64,000 nt of DNA from Lujinxingia sediminis (GTDB lineage Bacteria; Myxococcota_A; Bradymonadia; Bradymonadales; Bradymonadaceae), in NCBI RefSeq assembly GCF_004005565.1, contig NZ_SADD01000002.1, forward strand, positions 186,001 through 250,000. Direction: 5' to 3'. Position numbers and translations under genes: made by a program. The notes beneath the pieces are model-generated. The model saw nothing but the letters and a program-made list of their open reading frames with translations, ran no database searches and had not been told where the DNA came from. This document shows positions 18,654-27,018 of this stretch, piece after piece; the stretch's first letter is position 1; the number at the start of each line of letters is the position of its first letter.

Positions 18654-19109
18654 TCAGGAGCTCTCACGCGCGTGGCGCAGGCGCTGGCGAAAACGCCATG
18701 TGTCGAGCCACTCGTCCAGACTCATCGGCCAGGGCTCGCGCAGCGCCAAAAAGATCAGCGCCGAGCCTATCAGGCCCCCGTTTTTCAGAAACGAGGTCAG
18801 CTCTACCTGCCGAGCCGTCGCGTCATCGATCGCCCAGAAGTTATGCATCACCAGCGTGATCGGCAGGAGCGCCATCACAATGCAGAGCACTCCGAGGAGC
18901 GGACGCAACCCCAGCGCCAGGCTCACCCCACCCATCACCAGAAGCGCACCGCTCAGCCCCACCGCCAGCGAGGGAAAAGGCACACCCTTGTCGGCCGCAT
19001 AGCCACTCAACGCCTCCCAGGCTCCGAAGTGGTTGAGGCCCATGATCAGATAGAAAAACCCGGCGATCACCCGGCCCATCAAGAAGCTTCCTTTGCGCAG
19101 ATCGCTCAT
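18654..19109 (-). CDS. DoxX-family integral membrane protein
   Basis: A 151-residue protein with four hydrophobic helices and the DoxX layout: GRVIAGFFYLIMGLNHF (helix 1), the second helix starting LAVGLSGALLVMGGVSL, the third LGVLCIVMALLPITLVMHNF, and a last helix GGLIGSALIFLAL. DoxX relatives are linked to quinone redox and sulfur metabolism. It ends 17 bases from the stop of the convergent START-like gene. Function beyond the family is not indicated. Confidence 0.85.
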   Translation of the reverse strand: MSDLRKGSFLMGRVIAGFFYLIMGLNHFGAWEALSGYAADKGVPFPSLAVGLSGALLVMGGVSLALGLRPLLGVLCIVMALLPITLVMHNFWAIDDATARQVELTSFLKNGGLIGSALIFLALREPWPMSLDEWLDTWRFRQRLRHARESS

Positions 19110-19192
19110 GCAGCCTCCGATCTCTGGTGCAGCCTGGCGTCAAATCCTCCCCCCAAAGCTAAGCACCGCTCCGAGCGCCGGCGTTGGCGACC

Positions 19193-20818
19193 TCAGCTGC
19201 TCGGGCTCAACACTGGCGGTGCGTCCTGGTGCCACCACGCCACGTCCAGCGCGCCAAAGATCGGATAGCGCTCCTCCAACTCCACCAGAAGATCGAGATC
19301 GATGGCCCTGGAGGCGATCATCTCGCCAAGACGTTCGACATACGCCAGATGGCCGGCCTGCCGCTCCCGGGCGTAGGCGACGGTGGTGCCCGTCTTCATG
19401 ATAAACGCCCAGTCGCTGGCCTGAGCTAAGAGCAGCTGCTGCCCCATCAAGCGCAGCGCGCGTCCCAGTTCAGGGTCGCCATCGAAGACGCCCTGCGCGG
19501 CATCGTTCACAAAGCCTATGACGCTGGCCTCCGCGTTGCGCAGGTGCCGATAGATCCAGGCATTCGAAGGGTCGAGCCAGACGCCAAAGTAAGACTCCTC
19601 ACCCCAGGTAGAGATCCCGGGTGTGGCCTGCTGCTGCACCGGTTCTTCGGCCAGATAGTCCAGCGGGGAGACCAGCTGGAGTTCCGGATGGTGCGCAGCC
19701 TCGCGAAGTACCGCCTCCAGAAAGAGCGGCCCCTCAAACCACCAGTGCCCGAAGAGCTCCGCGTCATAGGAACAGGTCAAATGGGCGGGGCGCCTTCCCA
19801 ACCTCTCAAAGAGCTCGCGCCCCTGCCCCTGGCGAGCATGCACGAAATGCGTCGCATGCTCCCGTGCGCGTTGTGCGGCAACGTCCGGCCGATAGAAGTC
19901 CTTATCGCCCAGGTCTACATCCCCCGTAATACGATGGTATTTCAGTCCGGTATGATGCCGGATGCCATCGGGATGAATGTACGGAGCGACCACCTCCATG
20001 GGCAGGTCGTAGCCCAGATCCCGATAAAACTCCCGATAGTCGTAATCTCCTGGATACCCCTCGCTTGCACTCCAGACCTGCGCGCTCGCCAGCTGATCTC
20101 GCCCGAAGAACGCGACCCCCGCCGGTGAGACCAGTGGCGCGTAGGTGCCGTAGACCGGAGGCGCATCGGCGGTGAGGATGCCCACATCTTCCAGGCACGC
20201 AAAGGCGATGCCTTCCTCGGCCAGCAGCCGATCGATACCCGGCGCGAAGGCGCACTCCGCGACCCAGATGCCGCGCGGCCGACATCCAAGATGCTGCTCA
20301 AACTCGGCGATACCCGCGCGAATCTGCGCGCGGCGACCGGCATCACTCTCCAGAAAAGGCAGAATCGGGTGGGTGCCCACACACGTCATCAACTCCAGGC
20401 GATGGCCCTGCGCGTGATGCTTAAACCTCGCAAGCACATCGCCACCGAGCTCATCGAGGTAATAAGCGCGCAGCTCGTCAAAGCGCGACTCATAGTAATC
20501 CGCCAGCTGGCGCGCATCAGGCGGCCTCTCGCTCTGCGCCCGATCGGCACGCGCCAGATCTCGCATCCGCTCAAGCTGCGCCACAAAGCGCTCGCGCAAA
20601 AGCCCGTCGGCCATCATCGCGATCAGCGGCGCGCTTAAACTCAGGGTCAGCTTTCCCCTAATCCCGTCGGCCTCCAGCCTGTCGAGGGCCTGCAAGAGGG
20701 GAAGATAGGTCTCGTGCATCGCCTCGTAGAACCACATCTCTTCGAGGTGGTAGGCGTGCTCTGGATGGCGAATAAAGGGCAGATGGGCGTGAAGCACCAC
20801 GCTTAAGTAGGTCTTCAT
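19193..20818 (-). CDS. GH57 1,4-alpha-glucan branching enzyme
   Basis: A 541-residue glycoside hydrolase family 57 protein of the branching-enzyme type (former DUF1957). Opening LSVVLHAHLPFIRHPEH, the nucleophile region GIWVAECAFAPGID (Glu) and the acid region SYDAELFGHWWFEGP (Asp) are all intact and match the characterised Thermus enzyme. It transfers alpha-1,4 glucan segments to form alpha-1,6 branches in glycogen. The start ATG overlaps the DUF4912 stop (ATGA), and csrA is the first gene of the same run, so glycogen metabolism under CsrA control is a reasonable inference. Confidence 0.93.
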   Translation of the reverse strand: MKTYLSVVLHAHLPFIRHPEHAYHLEEMWFYEAMHETYLPLLQALDRLEADGIRGKLTLSLSAPLIAMMADGLLRERFVAQLERMRDLARADRAQSERPPDARQLADYYESRFDELRAYYLDELGGDVLARFKHHAQGHRLELMTCVGTHPILPFLESDAGRRAQIRAGIAEFEQHLGCRPRGIWVAECAFAPGIDRLLAEEGIAFACLEDVGILTADAPPVYGTYAPLVSPAGVAFFGRDQLASAQVWSASEGYPGDYDYREFYRDLGYDLPMEVVAPYIHPDGIRHHTGLKYHRITGDVDLGDKDFYRPDVAAQRAREHATHFVHARQGQGRELFERLGRRPAHLTCSYDAELFGHWWFEGPLFLEAVLREAAHHPELQLVSPLDYLAEEPVQQQATPGISTWGEESYFGVWLDPSNAWIYRHLRNAEASVIGFVNDAAQGVFDGDPELGRALRLMGQQLLLAQASDWAFIMKTGTTVAYARERQAGHLAYVERLGEMIASRAIDLDLLVELEERYPIFGALDVAWWHQDAPPVLSPSS

Positions 20819-21342
20819 GCGTTCCCCCTGTGGAGCTCATCCCCTCGTTTCGTTTGCTCACTTCCATGGGTCGTCGAGCCCGGGCGCTCTCCGACTCCCG
20901 GAAGAAAACGCCCCAGCGTCGGGTGAGCATGTTCGGTGGGCTCCCAGCCCAGACCACGCTCGCTCAAACGCACCCGCACAAAACGCGGGGCGCCCTGGCC
21001 GGGCCCGCGCCCCGGAGCTTCGCTCACCTCCGAGCTTATATGAATATCGAAGCTGCCGTCCGGCCCCACCACACCGAGCTCGGCGCGGTAGCGCTCCCTC
21101 CCCTGGTCCACCCGCACAAATCGCCCTGAGAGCGCCTCCTCGATCCGCCAGCGCTCAAGCTCCTCATAGCGCTCGTCGGCATGGATACGCACCAGGCGCG
21201 CCCACGCTTCGCGCGGACGCACCTCCCCGACGAGCTCCCAGTACACATAGCCCACCTCCGGATCGCGCCACAGCAGCACCAGCTGTGTCTCTCCCCGTTG
21301 AGACATCCCATACCCTTCGTACGGCTGCTGCTCGCTTCCCAT
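20815..21342 (-). CDS. DUF4912 domain protein
   Basis: A 175-residue protein. LVLLWRDPEVGYVYWEL is the DUF4912 core, in which the domain resembles a carbohydrate-binding or fibronectin-like beta sandwich. The C-terminal 55 residues are low-complexity and polar. ATG 21342 follows GGGAGCGCG; an internal ATG at 21306 is an alternative. It overlaps the GH57 gene by four bases. Proteins with this domain are often found beside GH57 branching enzymes, so a role in glycogen handling is likely, though its biochemistry is unknown. Confidence 0.82.
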   Translation of the reverse strand: MGSEQQPYEGYGMSQRGETQLVLLWRDPEVGYVYWELVGEVRPREAWARLVRIHADERYEELERWRIEEALSGRFVRVDQGRERYRAELGVVGPDGSFDIHISSEVSEAPGRGPGQGAPRFVRVRLSERGLGWEPTEHAHPTLGRFLPGVGERPGSTTHGSEQTKRGDELHRGNA

Positions 21343-21372
21343 CGCGCTCCCGATGCCGGTGTCGCCCGCGTT

Positions 21373-21558
21373 CTAGGGCTCTTCGTCGTCGCCCTGCTCC
21401 TCCTGAATCGCCTCGTAGACCTCTTCGCGATAAATCGGAACGTCGCGCGGCGCGACGATGCCAATGCGAACCTGATTGCGGCGAATCTCTTTGACGACGA
21501 TCTCGATCTCTTCCCCGATTCGAATCGACTCCCCGACCTTCCTGGTTAGGGTCAACAT
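21373..21558 (-). CDS. csrA: Carbon storage regulator CsrA
   Basis: A 61-residue RNA-binding translational regulator: MLTLTRKVGESIRIGEEIEI and the RIGIVAPRDVPIYREEVYE region are canonical. It ends in a short acidic tail. ATG 21558 has a perfect AAGGAG eight bases upstream. CsrA dimers bind GGA-containing hairpins in 5' leaders and repress or stabilise mRNAs; in flagellated relatives FliW antagonises it. It is the first gene before DUF4912 and GH57 (30 bases between). The 460 bases upstream (21559-22021) hold no gene or clear signal that I can support. Confidence 0.96.
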   Translation of the reverse strand: MLTLTRKVGESIRIGEEIEIVVKEIRRNQVRIGIVAPRDVPIYREEVYEAIQEEQGDDEEP

Positions 21559-22021
21559 GGGCCCACTCCTTTCCATGAGTGATGATTGGGTGATCTCCGA
21601 CGCACTATGCGCCCACTCCTCGATCGACGTTCCCTTCACCCGAGCCGGCCCTGACAAGACGTTTAGTCTGCGCACCATGATGGCCTTCGGCCAGCAAAAG
21701 ATCGCAAAACCTGCCAGAGGGCTCTCAGAGCATAACGTTTACAGGCACTTCCAACATGCCCCGCTTGCTCCGGAGGGGAACCTCCCGATGCCGGTGTCGA
21801 TCGCTTCCTTGCATGACTACCTGCACCTACATCGTGAACTCATAAGACAACAGGTTGGGGGACGGGTCAAAAAACTTAAAGATAAACTTTAAGAAAACAT
21901 CTTTGAACCGCCTGTCGGCAGGACCATTCGCCCCTACCTCGCCCGTTGACGATGCCGAGTGTGCCTATCGTCACTCGGTTTCGGGTCAGGGGGAAGTTTT
22001 TCCCGAATCGGGTGGGCGATC

Positions 22022-23656
22022 TCAGCGTTCGTCGCTCAGATCCAGCCCCAGCGCCCGGGCCACCCGCCAGGCGTCGCGGGGCACGTCGGTGGCGAGGCTG
22101 GGCTCGGGCCGATAATCCATCAGCGCACGAAGCGCGGAGGTCAGCCTCTCAACATCGCGCTCCTGCGGCGCATCCTCCGCGGCGAGTGCCAGACGCAGCG
22201 CCTCATCGCTGACCTGCAGGCCACGAATACGCAGACGAGCGACATGATCGGCGGCAGCAATCTCGGGGAAATGCGTCGCGGCGACCACCCGATCGCCGGC
22301 GCGCTCCCGGGCCTCGATCACCGCCCGGGCAAAGCGCGCGCCTTCGGCCGGATGGGTGCCACGGCCCGGCTCATCAAGCAGCCAGAGCCGAGGCCCGGCC
22401 CCCTCCCAATGCGCCACGAGTCGTCGCACCTCTCGCCCAAAGGAGGACAACCCCTCCTCCTCAGCCGCACCTCCCTCCTCGCTGCCCACATAGATCAGCG
22501 CCTCCATCATCCCGAAGGTGCAACGCTCGGCGGGCACCGGCAACGCCGCCTGCGCGCAGAACTGAGAGAGTCCCACTAGCTTTAAGAGCGCAGACTTCCC
22601 CCCCATATTCGGACCGAGTACCACCGTCACCACGGCATCCAGCGACACATCGATGGGTTGAACCTCATCGCCGATCCGCTCGACCTGGCGAGGATCTCGC
22701 CCCTGCACCAGGTGCAGTGCCGTCCTCTCCGCACGCTCAGGCCAGCAGCCCCCGATCGCCTCGCGCAAACGCACCCGTGCCAACCCCTCATCAAAACGCG
22801 CCAGGGCATCGAGCGTTCCTTCAAGCAACGGGAGCACGTGCCGCAAAAGATCGCTCAGGCGAATTCGCAGCCGCTGCTCACAGACATCGACCGCCTCGCC
22901 AGCGCGGACCAGATCCGCCTCGGCCTCCACCACCGCCTCATCGACCAACTGCCAGGCCCCTCCCTGGTAGGCCAGGCGCTGATCGTCGAGGTTCACACCG
23001 GCCTCGGGTCGGTAGCGACCCCGCACATCAAAACGTCCGCCCCACCGCTCACAGATCTGAGCCTCGGCCACGTCTCGAACCTTACGAAGTTCACGCCCCG
23101 CGCGGCGATGCGCCTTTCGCGCACCGGCAAGCTCCCCGTCAAGCTGATCGCTCAAATGAAAACGCGCGCTGGGTTGGCTCTCAGGATGCATCGCCCCCAT
23201 CGTCTCGCGCAGCACCTCACACCCCGGCTCACCGGTAGCAGGAAGACCATCGGCGCCTGCGGCAGCCTCCAGGATCGCCAGCGCGTGGTACAGGAAGCGT
23301 TTCACCTCAAAGAGCTCCGCATCACGCAGCGCCTCGCCAAGGTGCAGCCGACGAAGCGGCCGCTCCAGCGCCGGAAGCTCACGGAGCGCATCGTCGATCG
23401 GGCGTTGAACCTCGGGATGATCCTGATGCCAGAGGTCGAGCGTGCGCAGGCGCGCGACCTCCGCGTCCCAGAGCGCGGCCTCATCGCCGCGATAGATGTG
23501 CACCCGCACAGCACGCGCACGCCCCGCTTCACTTAAGGGACGCAATCTCCCGAGCATGTCGCGCGCGCCCACCACCTCCAGCGTCGTCGCGTCTCCAAAA
23601 CGCCCCGTCACGCCGGGCTCCCCCTCCACCTTATATCGATCCTTCCACTCGCTCAT
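22022..23656 (-). CDS. MutS-family ATPase (MutS2/KamC-like)
   Basis: A 544-residue protein with the C-terminal ATPase of MutS: Walker A GPNMGGKSALLK, Walker B LWLLDEPGRGTHP, and the trailing His in VVAATHFPEI. The N-terminal 300 residues are helical (lever/clamp-like). They lack the mismatch-recognition domain I and its Phe-x-Glu, and there is no Smr nuclease tail, so it is not a mismatch-repair MutS. The size and layout are like MutS2-core or lysine 5,6-aminomutase reactivase ATPases (KamC); no aminomutase gene is in the window to support that. ATG 23656 has a nearby GAGG. Confidence 0.8.
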   Translation of the reverse strand: MSEWKDRYKVEGEPGVTGRFGDATTLEVVGARDMLGRLRPLSEAGRARAVRVHIYRGDEAALWDAEVARLRTLDLWHQDHPEVQRPIDDALRELPALERPLRRLHLGEALRDAELFEVKRFLYHALAILEAAAGADGLPATGEPGCEVLRETMGAMHPESQPSARFHLSDQLDGELAGARKAHRRAGRELRKVRDVAEAQICERWGGRFDVRGRYRPEAGVNLDDQRLAYQGGAWQLVDEAVVEAEADLVRAGEAVDVCEQRLRIRLSDLLRHVLPLLEGTLDALARFDEGLARVRLREAIGGCWPERAERTALHLVQGRDPRQVERIGDEVQPIDVSLDAVVTVVLGPNMGGKSALLKLVGLSQFCAQAALPVPAERCTFGMMEALIYVGSEEGGAAEEEGLSSFGREVRRLVAHWEGAGPRLWLLDEPGRGTHPAEGARFARAVIEARERAGDRVVAATHFPEIAAADHVARLRIRGLQVSDEALRLALAAEDAPQERDVERLTSALRALMDYRPEPSLATDVPRDAWRVARALGLDLSDER

Positions 23657-23751
23657 CGGCCGGCCTCTTCTCGAAGACGGCTGCGACTATGCGCGAGCGC
23701 CCCGCATTTGGCAAAGCCGACGACCTCCCCCCCTTCTCCACAATGCTGCTC

Positions 23752-24222
23752 TCAGTCGGTGGTCGCCCCGCCCGGAAACACGATCGTGGAGTACGTCTCG
23801 TAGAAGCGGCGCTCAATCTCGGTGCGCGCCTCATAGAGCTCGGCCAACTCATCAAAGAGCAACGAGAGATACGCAAGGCGCACCGGGTGGTAGCGCTCTC
23901 GCGTGGCCGCCGGGAGCTCGTCCATAAAGTGGTCGAGCTGGTCGAGTACCTGCTCGGCGTAGCGCTTTAGCCCCTCGATTTCCTCGACCTCCGAGCCGAA
24001 AATACGCCGCACTCTCGGGTAAAGGTGCTCGCGCTCCCGATCGAAGGTCGCCTGCAATCGCTGGCGCAGCAGCAGCGCCCGCGGCACGATCTCGCGCAAG
24101 AGCGCGTGGACCTCACCCTCATCCTCTCGGGCGCGCTGCGCCTGCGCGATCGAGCCTCCGATCGCCTCCATCGCCGAGAAGACCTCCATATGGGTGTACG
24201 TAAGCTCCGAGAGCAGCCCCAT
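23752..24222 (-). CDS. Small all-helical protein, unknown
   Basis: A 156-residue, soluble, helical protein. ATG 24222 is preceded by GGAGGT. It has an early helix with HMEVFSAMEAI and a later EREHLYPRVRRIFG that loosely recalls a hemerythrin-like bundle, but the full HHE metal-ligand set is not present. It lies 95 bases upstream of the MutS-like gene on the same strand and may share its transcript. I assign no function. Confidence 0.7.
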   Translation of the reverse strand: MGLLSELTYTHMEVFSAMEAIGGSIAQAQRAREDEGEVHALLREIVPRALLLRQRLQATFDREREHLYPRVRRIFGSEVEEIEGLKRYAEQVLDQLDHFMDELPAATRERYHPVRLAYLSLLFDELAELYEARTEIERRFYETYSTIVFPGGATTD

Positions 24223-24330
24223 TGCATACCTCCATGCGCGTCGCCGTTGACCGTCGTAACATGTTGAAAAACAACAACTTACTGACAACCATTCCTTGCA
24301 CAGCCTGCCAAATATCAGCGCCCGGCGATC

Positions 24331-24364
24331 AAAAAAAAGCGGCACCCCTTCTCAGGGGTGCCGC
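24331..24364 (-). terminator. Terminator of mglA
   Basis: The stem GCGGCACCCC/GGGGTGCCGC is followed on the minus strand by eight T. It lies 26 bases after the mglA stop. Confidence 0.93.
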
Positions 24365-24390
24365 TCAAGCGAATCGTCACACGACTCGTC

Positions 24391-24987
24391 TTATTTGGTC
24401 TTCTTCAGCTCGACCAGGATCTGCTTGACCACCGCTTTGAGCGTCTCGAAGACACCGGGTCCGTTGGGCGCAATCGCGCTGGCCTCAAAGTCGGGGTACT
24501 TGCCTTCAGGGTTCAGGTCAGCCCGCAGCTCTTCGAGCGGCATCGCCGTGGGCAGGTCGCGCTTGTTGTACTGGATCACAAAGGGGATCTTGTCGATGTC
24601 GTAGCCGTAGGCCACCAGGTTCTCTTTGAGATCCTCCATCGAGATGATGTTGGCCTCTTTACGAGCACGCTGGCTGTCAGCGACGAAGACCACACCGTCG
24701 GCGCCTTTCATAATCAGCTTACGGCTGGCGCTGTAGAAGAGCTGACCGGGCACCGAGTAGAGGTGCAGACGCGTTTTGAAGCCGCGAATCGCCGGCAGGC
24801 TCAGGGGCAGGAAGTCGAAGAAGAGCGTGCGTTCTTGCTTGGTCTCCAGACTTACCAGCTTTCCGCGCGCGTCCGGGTTGGTCCCCGAGTAGATGAACTT
24901 AATGTTCGTCGTCTTACCACAGAGCCCCGGCCCGTAGTAAACGATCTTGAGGATGATTTCCCGCTGGGCGTAATTGATGAACGACAT
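24391..24987 (-). CDS. mglA: Polarity Ras-like GTPase MglA
   Basis: A 198-residue small GTPase that sets leading-pole polarity and drives gliding or type IV pilus motility in Myxococcus. The P-loop is GPGLCGKTTN, the MglA-specific segment is TKQERTLFFDFLPL, the switch II region has SVPGQLFY, and base recognition is QYNKRDLP. ATG 24987 (MSFINYAQREI) is preceded by GAAGGT; upstream in-frame ATG 25044 would add 19 non-conserved residues. It follows mglB with a 306-base gap that contains its own likely promoter. Confidence 0.96.
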   Translation of the reverse strand: MSFINYAQREIILKIVYYGPGLCGKTTNIKFIYSGTNPDARGKLVSLETKQERTLFFDFLPLSLPAIRGFKTRLHLYSVPGQLFYSASRKLIMKGADGVVFVADSQRARKEANIISMEDLKENLVAYGYDIDKIPFVIQYNKRDLPTAMPLEELRADLNPEGKYPDFEASAIAPNGPGVFETLKAVVKQILVELKKTK

Positions 24988-25112
24988 AGGGACCTTCTCG
25001 TCACCGCGCGTGGCCAAGGCGTACGTACCCTGGGGCCGGGGCACGTTGCGTTAGCTGGTTCGAAGTCTCGAAATCGACATCGTCGAATAAACTCGCTGGA
25101 ATGCCGCGATGA

Positions 25113-25141
25113 GTTATACCACGAGGCGAAATCGTGTCGAA
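25113..25141 (-). promoter_or_regulatory. Candidate sigma-70 promoter for mglA
   Basis: On the minus strand TTCGAC (-35) and TATAAC (-10) are separated by exactly 17 bases. It lies about 125 bases upstream of the mglA start, inside an AT-richer stretch between mglB and mglA. It suggests that mglA can be transcribed without mglB. Confidence 0.5.
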
Positions 25142-25293
25142 TTAAATTTTGAACATCCGCCACCCGACCTTTCGGCCCGGCGTCGAGCCTGCGTTGGTCT
25201 CCGCCAATCCTACCGGGCGAACACCTGCGAAAGCTCCCCAAAACCACATCAAAACGTCATCTGAAACAGGGTGCCTCAAGCGTGAAGACCTTA

Positions 25294-25785
25294 TTAAAAG
25301 GCATCATTGAAGAGGCTATCGATATCGTCGTCGGTGATTTCGCCGAAGATATCCATATCTTTGTTACCGTCTTTGGCCTTCTCGGCGACCGCCGCGATAA
25401 TGTCGGCCATCTCCGCGTAGGCTCGTTTTACTCGCAGACGCACAAGACCAAGGCTTGAGCGCTCATCGAAGATGACCACAAGAATCAGCGTGTCACCAAT
25501 AACCGAGACATGCAGATGCTTGTTTTTTCCTTCGTGGAAGTGAACCGGAAACTCCTCCTCACCGAGCATCAGCGCCAGGCTGCCGGTGGCCGCCGTGGAG
25601 CCCGCAACCAGCGAGGCCAGACCGGTGGTGTCGATGCCAGTGGTCTCGCCCGTAGCGGTGACCAGCTGCCCGTCTTTGTCCACAATAAAGATGGCTTTTG
25701 CGAGGGCATCGCGCACAAGACGCTCACAGATCTCTGTGAGCTTCTGGTGCTCCTCTTCGTAAATCACCATCTGGGAACTGAGCAT
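25294..25785 (-). CDS. mglB: MglB, roadblock/LC7 GTPase-activating partner of MglA
   Basis: A 163-residue roadblock/LC7 protein. From memory it matches Myxococcus MglB along its length: MVIYEEEHQKL, AIFIVDKDGQLV, GIDTTGLASLVAGSTAA, EEEFPVHFHEGK, LVVIFDERSSLGLVRLRVK and the acidic end ITDDDIDSLFNDAF. MglB is the bidentate GAP of MglA that confines the GTPase to one cell pole. ATG 25785 follows GGAGTACC-like sequence. It is the first gene of the mglB-mglA pair, the order seen in myxobacteria. Confidence 0.94.
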   Translation of the reverse strand: MLSSQMVIYEEEHQKLTEICERLVRDALAKAIFIVDKDGQLVTATGETTGIDTTGLASLVAGSTAATGSLALMLGEEEFPVHFHEGKNKHLHVSVIGDTLILVVIFDERSSLGLVRLRVKRAYAEMADIIAAVAEKAKDGNKDMDIFGEITDDDIDSLFNDAF

Positions 25786-25927
25786 GGAGGTACTCCTCGG
25801 TTGCCTCCCTCAACGGAAGGGTCGAGTCGGCGTCAAACAGACTTTCAAGGGTCAAGCTAGCACAGTGACCCACCCCACGCAACGCCGGGGTTGGAGCATA
25901 GCGAAGGGGGGAAAACCCGCGCGCACA

Positions 25928-26539
25928 CTACATTTCCCGCCTCTGCGAGAGCGCGCGAGAGAGCGTCACCCTGTCGGTATATTCAAGCTCTCCGCCAATC
26001 GGAACACCGCTGGCGATACGGCTGACTTTAAGCCCCAGAGGCTTGAGCAAACGCTGCAAATAAAGCGCCGTTGCCTCGCCGTCGACCGAGGGGCTGCAGG
26101 CCACGATCACCTCCTCGGGCTCCTCCATACCCTCGGGCGGGGTCTGCAGGCGAGTGAGCAGCTCGCGAAGGCGAATATCATCGGGCCCCACCCCGTCGAG
26201 CGGGCTGATAAGCCCGTGCAACACGTGGTAGAGCCCCCGAAAATCGCCCGTGCGCTCGATCGCTCGCAGATCCTGGGTGCGTTCCACCACACAGATCGTG
26301 GTGGTATCGCGCCGACGCTCGCGGCAGATCTCGCAGACATCGGCCTCGGTCAGATTGCAACAGACCTGACACAGGCCCACCCGCTCCTTGACCTCCACCA
26401 GCGCCTCGGCCAGCTCCCGGGCCATCTCCTCGCTCTCATTGAGCACGAAGAAGGCCAGGCGCGTCGCGGTACGCTCGCCAATGCCCGGCAACTTGCGAAA
26501 TGCGTTGACCAGGCGAGTGATGGGATCGCGGGGCTTCAT
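25928..26539 (-). CDS. recR: Recombination mediator RecR
   Basis: A 203-residue RecFOR-pathway protein that loads RecA on gapped DNA. It has the helix-hairpin-helix FRKLPGIGERTATRLAF, the four-cysteine zinc finger (CQVCCNL to CEIC), and a Toprim domain with VVERTQDLRAIE and YHVLHGLISPLDGVGPDD. ATG 26539 was chosen; TTG 26557 is in frame six codons earlier. It follows ybaB by 25 bases, the usual ybaB-recR pair. dnaX, normally upstream, is absent. Confidence 0.97.
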   Translation of the reverse strand: MKPRDPITRLVNAFRKLPGIGERTATRLAFFVLNESEEMARELAEALVEVKERVGLCQVCCNLTEADVCEICRERRRDTTTICVVERTQDLRAIERTGDFRGLYHVLHGLISPLDGVGPDDIRLRELLTRLQTPPEGMEEPEEVIVACSPSVDGEATALYLQRLLKPLGLKVSRIASGVPIGGELEYTDRVTLSRALSQRREM

Positions 26540-26564
26540 CGGGTGGGCCCGGGTCAAAAGAAGC

Positions 26565-26879
26565 TTAGAAGAGGCCGGGGATGTTGAGGCCGCCGGTGAT
26601 CTTCTCGATCTCGGAGTTCATCATCTCGCCGGCCATCTCCATGGCCTGGTTGACAGCACCGAGCACCATCTCTTCGAGCACCTCAACATCGGAGGGATCG
26701 ACGACGTCAGGGTTGATCTTGATCTGCAGGAGTTCCTGCTTGCCGTTCACCACGGCCGTGACCATGCCGCCGCCGGTGGACGCCTCAATGGTCTTGTTGC
26801 CGATCTCTTCCTGAACCTTGGTGATGCGCGATTGCATCTTCTGGGCCTGGCGGACCAGGCTGTTCATGCCGCCTTTCAT
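26565..26879 (-). CDS. ybaB: YbaB/EbfC nucleoid-associated protein
   Basis: A 104-residue DNA-binding dimer of the YbaB/EbfC family. The N-terminal helix has LVRQAQKMQSRITKVQEEI, then the family strands GGGMVTAVVNGKQELLQIKI and DVEVLEEMVLGAVNQAMEMA. Length and order match the family. ATG 26879 follows CAGGAG. It is in operon with recR. Confidence 0.96.
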   Translation of the reverse strand: MKGGMNSLVRQAQKMQSRITKVQEEIGNKTIEASTGGGMVTAVVNGKQELLQIKINPDVVDPSDVEVLEEMVLGAVNQAMEMAGEMMNSEIEKITGGLNIPGLF

Positions 26880-27018
26880 CGCGAGTGCTCCTGGGTGGGC
26901 GCAACGTCATTGAATTGAGTGTGGTTCGCGCCGCCGCCGGGCGACGCGAGAGGTGAGTTATACGCACACACCCTCGAGTGCGCAACGCATCTTGGGGCAC
27001 CGCCCCGGCTGCGGGCCA

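Noticed and set aside
21690-21740. Sigma-54-like promoter upstream of csrA (minus strand)
   Set aside because: TGGC and TTGC-like elements are present but two bases too close for a functional -24/-12 pair.
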